Part shown: piece after piece, positions 57,732 to 64,000 of the stretch | Layout: each line of letters begins with the position of its first letter | Position numbering within the stretch: the stretch's first letter is position 1 | DNA from: Prodigiosinella confusarubida | Lineage (GTDB): Bacteria > Pseudomonadota > Gammaproteobacteria > Enterobacterales > Enterobacteriaceae | DNA: 64,000 bases | Direction of reading: 5' to 3' | Assembly: GCF_002847015.1 (NCBI RefSeq) | Contig: NZ_CP025085.1 | Coordinates: forward strand, 3,596,001-3,660,000 | Program-made: the position numbers and the translations under genes | Notes under the pieces: generated by a model | The model's database searches: none | Told to the model about the DNA's origin: nothing | What the model saw: only the letters and a program-made list of their open reading frames with translations

Positions 57732-59744
57732 TCAGGACACTGCGATAAATTGTTCCCGTAATGCATGAACCTGATCACGCAATTGTGCCGCCTCCTCAAA
57801 TTCCAGGTTTTGCGCATGCATCATCATCTTACTCTCCAGTTCGTGGATTTTATGCTCCAGCGCTTTCGGCGTCAGTAGCTGATACTCGGCTACCGGTTCA
57901 GCCGCTTTCCTGCTGCGACCTTTACCTCTACCGTGGGCAGACTGACCAATCTGCAATATATCGCCAACTTTCTTATTAAGGCCCTGAGGTGTAATGCCAT
58001 GTTTTTCATTATATTCCCGCTGTTTTTCGCGGCGGCGTTGCGTTTCACTAATCGCCCTCTCCATCGACGGCGTGATTTTATCCGCGTAAAGAATGGCTCG
58101 CCCCTTAAGATTACGGGCAGCACGGCCAATGGTCTGAATCAGTGAACGCTCGGAGCGCAGGAAACCCTCCTTATCGGCATCCAGGATTGCCACCAGAGAT
58201 ACTTCCGGAATATCCAGTCCTTCCCGCAACAGGTTAATCCCCACTAGCACATCAAACTCACCCAATCGCAGATCCCGGATGATTTCCACCCGTTCAACCG
58301 TGTCGATATCAGAGTGAAGATAGCGCACCCGTTCGCCATGCTCTTCCAGATACTCGGTCAAATCCTCCGCCATGCGTTTGGTCAGTGTGGTGACCAGCAC
58401 CCGCTCATTAATGACGGCGCGTTTACGGATTTCCGACAACAGGTCATCCACCTGCGTCGTTACTGGTCGGATTTCAATTTCCGGATCCAACAAACCGGTA
58501 GGACGCACGACTTGATCGATCACCTCACCACCGGATTTTTCCAGCTCGTACTTACCTGGCGTCGCCGAAACGTAGATGGTTTGCGGCGCCAGCGACTCAA
58601 ACTCCTCAAACCGCATCGGCCGGTTATCCAACGCCGACGGCAGACGAAAACCGTACTCCACCAGTGTCTCTTTACGCGCCCGATCGCCACGGTACATTCC
58701 CCCCAGTTGCGGAATGGTCACGTGTGATTCGTCAATGACCAACAAACCATCGGCTGGCAGATAGTCAAATAAGGTAGGAGGCGGCTCGCCCGGACCGCGA
58801 CCAGAGAGGAAGCGTGAGTAGTTTTCAATCCCTGAGCAATAACCCAGTTCATTCATCATCTCCAGATCAAATTGGGTTCGCTGGCTCAGACGTTGCTCTT
58901 CTACCAATTTATTGTTGTCCAGCAACACCTTACGACGGTCAACCAACTCAACCTTTATATCTTCCATCGCTTGCAGAATACGTTCGCGCGGCGTCACATA
59001 ATGTGTCTTGGGATAAATGGTGTAGCGTGGCACATTTTGCATGATCTGTCCGGTGAGTGAATCAAACAGCGACAACCGCTCCACTTCTTCATCAAATAGT
59101 TCGATGCGCAGTGCAACTTCATCCGATTCAGCCGGGAAAATATCGATAACATCGCCCCGGACACGAAACGTGCCGCGCTGAAAAACCTGATCATTACGGG
59201 CGTACTGCAATTCGGACAACCGACGCAAAATGGCTCGCTGGTCAATCAACATACCTTGAGTCAGATGTAGCATCATCTTCAGATAAAGATCTGGATCACC
59301 CAGACCATAAATCGCTGATACCGATGCCACCACGACAACATCGCGCCGTTCCAGCAACGCTTTGGTGGCGGATAGCCGCATCTGTTCAATATGTTCGTTG
59401 ACCGAAGCGTCTTTCTCAATGAAGGTATCCGAACTCGGGACATAGGCTTCGGGTTGATAGTAATCATAATACGAAACGAAATATTCCACGGCGTTGTCCG
59501 GGAAAAACGATTTCATTTCACTATAAAGCTGGGCCGCCAACGTCTTGTTCGGCGCCAGCACCATCGTCGGGCGGTTGAGATCCGCAACCACGTTGGCAAT
59601 AGTGAACGTCTTACCGGACCCCGTTACCCCCAACAAGGTCTGATGCGCCAACCCATCCTCCAGCCCTTCCTCCAACCGGCGAATAGCCTCAGGTTGATCG
59701 CCTGCGGGTTGAAAATCCGAATACAGTTTAAATACTTTGCTCAT
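57732..59744 (-). CDS. uvrB: Excinuclease ABC subunit B
   Basis: The 670-residue protein is the damage-verifying helicase-like subunit of nucleotide excision repair. It has Walker A GVTGSGKT with Lys45 as in E. coli, and the beta-hairpin region [21 protein letters not shown] that clamps DNA. Helicase domain motifs and the C-terminal UVR coiled coil ([28 protein letters not shown]) that binds UvrA and UvrC follow. The start at 59744 is by homology. A LexA box lies about 100 bases upstream. Confidence 0.97.
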   Translation of the reverse strand: MSKVFKLYSDFQPAGDQPEAIRRLEEGLEDGLAHQTLLGVTGSGKTFTIANVVADLNRPTMVLAPNKTLAAQLYSEMKSFFPDNAVEYFVSYYDYYQPEAYVPSSDTFIEKDASVNEHIEQMRLSATKALLERRDVVVVASVSAIYGLGDPDLYLKMMLHLTQGMLIDQRAILRRLSELQYARNDQVFQRGTFRVRGDVIDIFPAESDEVALRIELFDEEVERLSLFDSLTGQIMQNVPRYTIYPKTHYVTPRERILQAMEDIKVELVDRRKVLLDNNKLVEEQRLSQRTQFDLEMMNELGYCSGIENYSRFLSGRGPGEPPPTLFDYLPADGLLVIDESHVTIPQLGGMYRGDRARKETLVEYGFRLPSALDNRPMRFEEFESLAPQTIYVSATPGKYELEKSGGEVIDQVVRPTGLLDPEIEIRPVTTQVDDLLSEIRKRAVINERVLVTTLTKRMAEDLTEYLEEHGERVRYLHSDIDTVERVEIIRDLRLGEFDVLVGINLLREGLDIPEVSLVAILDADKEGFLRSERSLIQTIGRAARNLKGRAILYADKITPSMERAISETQRRREKQREYNEKHGITPQGLNKKVGDILQIGQSAHGRGKGRSRKAAEPVAEYQLLTPKALEHKIHELESKMMMHAQNLEFEEAAQLRDQVHALREQFIAVS

Positions 59745-60330
59745 AGCCGGGGATACCTGATGAAAAAACGACAAAACCAGGACGACGATAACAGACACTC
59801 TGCATTATGAAAATCCGCCATCGATGTTACCACTCACATAATACTGAATATATACCCAGTACAGGAAGACGACAACCGAGTGAATCTCCCGCGGCTTGTG
59901 GTGGCCTTGTGCTGACCATGGTTGCTGTTTTGTCTGCACCCGACACTATTTTCTATTTTCCCCTCTGCTTTTGCCTGATGACACCAGCGATATAAAGTCA
60001 CTTTCAATATCCCCATTCATTTGCGCAACTGAGGTAACATTCACGTTATACGTGGCAACATTTTGGTCAATGCGGCGGGACTTTTCGTTCCGATGAAATA
60101 CATTTCATATCGTGTCCCCATCACTATATTAACGTTCTTGATAAGGGTAAAATGTATTCTGACTCTTATGACAGTAACCATCAAAATACATAAAGAAGTG
60201 ATCGTGCCTATATTGAGAATCATCATTACAACATATTTGAGTTATAACAGATATATTGATAAATAAATTCCCCGATAACATATCAGGGAATATCAGAGTT
60301 CATCATTAAAATAAACAACGCCAGAAAATA
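59745..60330. other. Long intergenic region upstream of uvrB
   Basis: These 586 bases hold the uvrB leader and LexA box. A minus-strand fragment at about 59920-60010 reads VTLYRWCHQAKAEGK and resembles the helix-turn-helix of an IS3-type OrfA, but it is too short to call. The part 60040-60330 is AT-rich without a gene. Confidence 0.4.
59842..59861 (-). promoter_or_regulatory. LexA (SOS) box of uvrB
   Basis: TACTG-N10-CAGTA with an AT-rich middle fits the enterobacterial LexA consensus, including the outer TA pairs. It lies about 100 bases before the uvrB start. E. coli uvrB is SOS-controlled. Confidence 0.75.
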
Positions 60331-60759
60331 TTATTTTGGGGTCGCTAAAATCACATTAGATGCTTTAATTAAAGCAATCACTTCGCTTCCTTTCGCAATT
60401 GCCATTTCATCTATGCTTTCATTAGTGATATTAGATGTCAGTTTTAATCCATTAACAGTTTCGATATGCACTGTAGAATTCACCGCACCTTTAATAACAT
60501 GTTTCACTGTCCCTGCAAACTGATTACGCGCTGAAAAATTCAACCCACAATCCACCGATGCCAAGATAACCCAAGGCGCTTTGATCAAAGCGATCGCCGT
60601 TTTACCCGGAGCTAAGCCCAAAGAGTCACAACTCGCCTTGGTAATCACGGTTGCCAGTTGCTCTCCGCCATCCAGCGTCAGTATAACCTCATTATTAATC
60701 GCCCCAGGAATGACACCTGAAACAATACCTGTTAATTGATTTCTTGCAGAAACTGACAT
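60331..60759 (-). CDS. Molbindin with two tandem Mop domains (ModG-like)
   Basis: The 142-residue protein is two Mop (TOBE) domains in tandem: residues 4-67 (SARNQLTGIVSGVIPGAINN ... ALIKAPWVILA) and 75-139 (SARNQFAGTVKHVIKGAVNS ... ALIKASNVILA). Such di-Mop proteins (ModG of Azotobacter) form trimers that store molybdate or tungstate in the cytoplasm. The single-domain Mop of other bacteria is half this length. It lies 4 kb from the moa operon. A GGAG precedes the start. Confidence 0.9.
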   Translation of the reverse strand: MSVSARNQLTGIVSGVIPGAINNEVILTLDGGEQLATVITKASCDSLGLAPGKTAIALIKAPWVILASVDCGLNFSARNQFAGTVKHVIKGAVNSTVHIETVNGLKLTSNITNESIDEMAIAKGSEVIALIKASNVILATPK

Positions 60760-60987
60760 AGTTACTCCTTTTCATTTGTCTATTAAATGACACATGTCTA
60801 GCTCAATCCATATGGCGGTGACTACAACACCCAATAGCCCACACTTTATAGTGTAATACCTCACTATGACGCACAACACAATGCTTCCAACACAACTCAA
60901 TAAAATAGTGGCTGGAACACCTGATCTTACCCACCATTAGTGGACACACAACTAAGTGAGTAAACTCTCAACCAGAGGTGATTACTC

Positions 60988-61284
60988 ATGACAAAACCAG
61001 TATCAACCAGTAAAGCGTCCCGTAAACAGTACACACCCGAATTCCGCAATGAAGCCCTGAAACTGGCTGAACGCATCGGTGTCGCCGCCGCCCGCGAATT
61101 CAGCCTGTATGAATCCCAGCTTTATGCTTGGCGCAGCAAGCAACAGCAACAACTGACCTCGTCTGAGCGCGAAAATGAGCTGGCAATTGAAAATGCCCGT
61201 TTGAAGCGCCAACTGGCTGAGCGTGATGAAGAACTGGCCATCCTCCAAAAGGCCGCGACATACTTTGCGAAGCGCCTGAAATAA
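60988..61284 (+). CDS. IS3 OrfA (transposase helix-turn-helix subunit)
   Basis: The 98-residue protein is the OrfA of an IS3-group element. It has the N-terminal helix-turn-helix ([35 protein letters not shown]) and a leucine zipper ([28 protein letters not shown]). It resembles InsE of E. coli IS3 with one residue lacking in the helix-turn-helix turn (GVAAAREFS). It would normally be fused to OrfB by a programmed -1 frameshift. Confidence 0.88.
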   Translation: MTKPVSTSKASRKQYTPEFRNEALKLAERIGVAAAREFSLYESQLYAWRSKQQQQLTSSERENELAIENARLKRQLAERDEELAILQKAATYFAKRLK

Positions 61285-62112
61285 AGTATGTCTTCATCGA
61301 AAAGCATCAGGCAGAGTTCAATATCAACGTGATGTGTCGGGTGCTTCGGATTGCCTGCAGCGGCTGGTATGCCTGGCGTATCCGTCGTTGCCAGACAACC
61401 CCGCGTCAGCAGTTCCGGCTCACTTGTGATGAGGCTGTCCGTAGCGCATTCAATGCGCCGCGTCTTGCTATGGCGCTGCCGGAGTACAACATCAAAACCA
61501 TTGCGTCCAGTCTGCGTCGTCAGGGGTTGCGGGCGAAAGCCAGCCGCAAATTCAGTCAGGTCAACTATCGTGAGCATGGCCTGCCAGTATCAGAAAACCT
61601 GCTGAAGCAGGACTTCAGCGCCAGCGATCCGAACCAGAAGTGGGCAGGCGACATCACGTATCTTCGCACAGATGAAGGCTGGCCGTATCTGGCGGTGGTC
61701 ATTGACCTGTGGTCACGCGCTGTGATTGGCTGGTCATGTCGTCACGAATGACGGCGCAACTGGCTTGTGATGCGCTGCAAATGGCGCTTTGGCGTCGTAA
61801 GCGACCGAAAAATGTTATCGTTCATACCGATCGTGGCGGCCAGTATTGTTCAGGGGATTACCAGAGCCTGCTGAAACGGCATAATCTGCAGGGCAGCATG
61901 AGTGCAAAGGGCTGTTGCTACGATAACGCCTGTGTGGAAAGCTTTTTCCACTCACTGAAGTGGAATGTATCTACGGAGAACACTTTGTCAGCAGGGAAAT
62001 CATGCGGACGACGGTGTTTAATTATATCGAGTGTGATTACAATCGGTGGCGGCACCACAGTGCCTGTGGCGGTCTTAGCCCGGAACAATTTGAAAACCAG
62101 AACCTCGCTTAG
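61284..62112 (+). pseudogene. IS3 OrfB (DDE transposase), disrupted
   Basis: The frame starts [12 protein letters not shown] and contains the integrase core ([42 protein letters not shown]). Three lesions are seen. About nine codons are lost near 61455 (the segment before APRL). One base is missing at 61735/61736, so that WSCRHE replaces WSMSSRM. One base is missing at 61960/61961, so that LKWNV replaces LKVEC. The frame then recovers and ends at FENQNLA. No active transposase can be made. Confidence 0.88.
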
Positions 62113-62313
62113 GGCTGTGTCCACATTACGTGGGTAGGATCACTCTTAACACACTATGTACTCATGGACAGTTAATTTTGCTTGTGATAGTTGAATTAAA
62201 CAAAATTATGTTGTATGAATAAATTATTATTAATCTCCACTACATGAGTACATTTAAGAAGATATAGTTTCCTATTTCTTGTACCAATTTTAGTAGTACT
62301 AACGAAGGGATAC

Positions 62314-63795
62314 ATGATGACTGGAAGTAATAATTACCCCATTGAATATTTTAGAATGACTGGAATTCATGGTTATAAAGATATTACTATGACCATGAAA
62401 GGTAAAACGACAATATTTGTATCCGAGAATGGAACAGGTAAAACAACAATACTCAATGCAATAAGACTTCTCCTCGAGAAAGACTTTGTAAGTTTAATGA
62501 GAATTGATTTTAAATCAATCTTTATTAAGATATCGGGTCACAATGAACTTGAAATCAAAAATACCAGATCATCTTTAATCCCATTAAAAGAAATAAAGTC
62601 CTTTCTCAATGAGAGACTTCCTTTTAGTGATTCACTCTGGGATGATAAAGATATTACAAAGTTTTCAAAGAAATTAGCTGATTCAGTAAACAATGAATAT
62701 TACGATGACACATTAGCTAGTAGTCTACATAATGCTCTATACAACGCCACAGCATTCCCCAAAGATTATATTAATCATATATTAAATGAATTAAAAGATG
62801 TTGTCGGTAAAAAAATAAAAGCCAATGAGCAGAGTAACTTAAGAACCCAGTTTGAAAAAAATGACGTGCTAAAAATTATTGCCGAAGAGTTTAGAAATTT
62901 AGATGTAGTTTTTCTGCCTACCTATCGTAGAGTTGAAAAAAATTTTGAGACAGCATCTCGGGATGAAAGAGCTATAAACCCAAACCGATGGCTCTCCAGA
63001 AGAAGATGGATGAAATTACAACGCGATGGTATTTCCTATGGATTGAAAGATGTTGAAGAGGCTTTAAAAGGGTTAACGTTAGATATCGAAAGAACTTCTA
63101 ATCTTGGCTATAGATCCTTAAGTGCAAAAATGCTTGAAGACTTAATCCAAAACGGAAACAATAATAGGGTAATAAAGAAGAAAAATGTACTTCCTTCTAT
63201 TGAAGATCTAGAGAGATTTCTCAATCGTGTTGAAAACACTGGTAGCAGTCAGCGGGCAAGGAGAGTATCAGAAACAAAGAAAAACTCTTTAATTGAATCT
63301 CTAAAGGAATTGTATGTTAATGACTCGATTAAAGACATCACATATTTGAGTTATTTTTTAAGTCAACTTAATTCAGTTATTCAAGAAACTAAAGAGCAAG
63401 AGTCGAAGATTGAGAAATTTGTTGCTGTTTGCGATAAATATCTGTCATCAGCAGGTGATTCAAAATCCTTAACGTTTGACCCTCAAAGTTTGGAGGTTAT
63501 TGTTAAGGATAGTTATACTGGAGAACGTATTTCCTTAAATGATTTATCTTCAGGTGAGAAGCAAGTCATTTCACTAATGGCCACAATTTATCTTAATGAC
63601 AATACACCTAAAATAATATTGATTGATGAACCAGAACTTTCATTATCTATAGATTGGCAAAGAATGATTTTGCCAGATTTAAATGCAGGTGAGAATGTTA
63701 CGCAAGTAATTGCAATAACGCATTCACCATTTATTTTTGACAATGAACTAGATAACTATGCAACAGCCATGAAAGTACGCAAAGGTAATTTCTGA
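62314..63795 (+). CDS. AAA15/OLD-like ATPase, candidate AriA of a PARIS-type system
   Basis: The 493-residue protein is an ABC/SMC-type ATPase of the AAA_15/OLD kind. It has a P-loop SENGTGKTT (residues 37-45, with Ser37 where the first glycine is usual), signature LSSGEKQ (411-417), Walker B IILIDEPELSLS (434-445) and the His switch THSPF (469-473). The insertion of about 330 residues between P-loop and signature is largely helical and charged. G+C is much lower than in the core genes. Its stop codon overlaps the start of the next gene (TGATG). AriA of PARIS has this plan and size, but other two-gene defence ATPases do as well. Confidence 0.75.
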   Translation: MMTGSNNYPIEYFRMTGIHGYKDITMTMKGKTTIFVSENGTGKTTILNAIRLLLEKDFVSLMRIDFKSIFIKISGHNELEIKNTRSSLIPLKEIKSFLNERLPFSDSLWDDKDITKFSKKLADSVNNEYYDDTLASSLHNALYNATAFPKDYINHILNELKDVVGKKIKANEQSNLRTQFEKNDVLKIIAEEFRNLDVVFLPTYRRVEKNFETASRDERAINPNRWLSRRRWMKLQRDGISYGLKDVEEALKGLTLDIERTSNLGYRSLSAKMLEDLIQNGNNNRVIKKKNVLPSIEDLERFLNRVENTGSSQRARRVSETKKNSLIESLKELYVNDSIKDITYLSYFLSQLNSVIQETKEQESKIEKFVAVCDKYLSSAGDSKSLTFDPQSLEVIVKDSYTGERISLNDLSSGEKQVISLMATIYLNDNTPKIILIDEPELSLSIDWQRMILPDLNAGENVTQVIAITHSPFIFDNELDNYATAMKVRKGNF

Positions 63796-64000
63796 TGAGA
63801 ACAGCCTTGTTGAATACAATGAAAAAAGAAGTCTCTTCTAAAAGTTCATTAAAACAAGAGATCTTACTAAAAACATCTACATTTGATAAAATTTTCGTAT
63901 TTGAAGGCACTGATGATTACCCCGTGTATGATGAATGGATGAAGCAAAATTCTATATATATTAATGCTGGGCATATAATAGCAAAAGGTAAAAAACAGAT
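63795..64000 (+). CDS. TOPRIM/DUF4435-like protein, candidate AriB, cut by the window end
   Basis: The frame opens at ATG 63795, overlapping the previous stop by one base, and runs to the window end (68 codons). It starts MRTALLNTMKKEVSSKSSLK. After about 30 residues it has IFVFEGTDDYPVYDEW, the V-E-G-x-x-D pattern that opens TOPRIM and DUF4435 domains, followed by AKGKKQ. In PARIS the second gene (AriB) is a DUF4435/TOPRIM nuclease held by AriA. The family cannot be settled from this part alone. Confidence 0.6.
   Translation, partial: MRTALLNTMKKEVSSKSSLKQEILLKTSTFDKIFVFEGTDDYPVYDEWMKQNSIYINAGHIIAKGKKQ

Larger units (their letters stand above)
60922..62142 (+). mobile_element. IS3-family insertion sequence (IS3 group), inactive
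   Basis: A 1221-base element is bounded by imperfect inverted repeats that start TGATCTTACCCAC on the left and end GTGGGTAGGATCA on the right (TG...CA ends as in IS3). It contains orfA intact and orfB broken by two single-base deletions and one in-frame deletion. No target-site duplication is evident (ACC on the left, CTC on the right), so the flanks may have rearranged. Confidence 0.85.

Noticed and set aside
60922-62142. Target-site duplication of the IS3 element
   Set aside because: The three bases on each side differ (ACC and CTC).
1-64000. CRISPR arrays, tRNA or rRNA genes, prophage structural genes
   Set aside because: None was seen on either strand; the repeats found are short tandem or inverted repeats without regular spacers.

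Overview
The window reads as a chromosomal segment of a soft-rot enterobacterium, most probably Dickeya. The gene order dinG, rhlE, ybhGFSR, clsB, ybhL, moaEDCBA, ybhK, uvrB and the block ompX-rhtA-dps-glnHPQ follow the Escherichia coli core order. An outer-membrane pectinesterase of the PemB type with a KdgR-type operator points to a pectinolytic plant pathogen. Products named with E. coli symbols were recognised from remembered family sequences; no database search was run.

Layout. 1-8.8 kb is an accessory stretch: a cold-shock-domain gene and a decayed copy of its 3' part, yaiL, debris of IS1182-like and IS110-like transposases, an esterase/LysR pair, an APC permease, and a DJ-1/PfpI enzyme facing a GlxA-type regulator. 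8.9-11.5 kb holds ydgC, pemB and a small heat-shock gene. 11.6-18.4 kb is an operon pxpA-BCCP-biotin carboxylase-pxpB-pxpC-NCS1 permease with a divergent LysR gene. 18.5-20.2 kb is an MFS exporter/MarR pair. 20.3-25.7 kb is ompX, rhtA, dps and glnHPQ. 25.8-32.6 kb carries an M3-like peptidase, ybiB, a SulP transporter and dinG. A 35-residue membrane protein and bglX follow. 35.8-44.2 kb is a mixed stretch: a class III aminotransferase/DeoR pair, a glutathione transferase, pbpG, queH, a class IV adenylate cyclase, dusC and a DUF2127 protein. 44.3-59.7 kb is the conserved rhlE to uvrB core. 59.8-64.0 kb turns accessory again: a molbindin gene, a decayed IS3 element, and at the right edge an AT-rich ATPase gene overlapping the start of a second gene.

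How the genes work together. Molybdenum cofactor synthesis (moaABCDE behind a Moco riboswitch) sits near a two-domain molbindin. The ybhGFSR exporter genes form one overlapping operon, but the TetR repressor gene cecR, normally found beside it, is missing. The pxp operon combines a biotin-dependent carboxylase with oxoprolinase-type subunits, a transporter and its own regulator, which suggests uptake and ring opening of a small cyclic amide.

The best candidate for an unusual system is the pair at the right edge. It consists of an AAA15/OLD-like ABC-type ATPase and a TOPRIM/DUF4435-like protein with overlapping start and stop codons, low G+C, next to a dead insertion sequence. This matches the architecture of the PARIS anti-phage system (AriA/AriB), but the second gene is cut by the window end.
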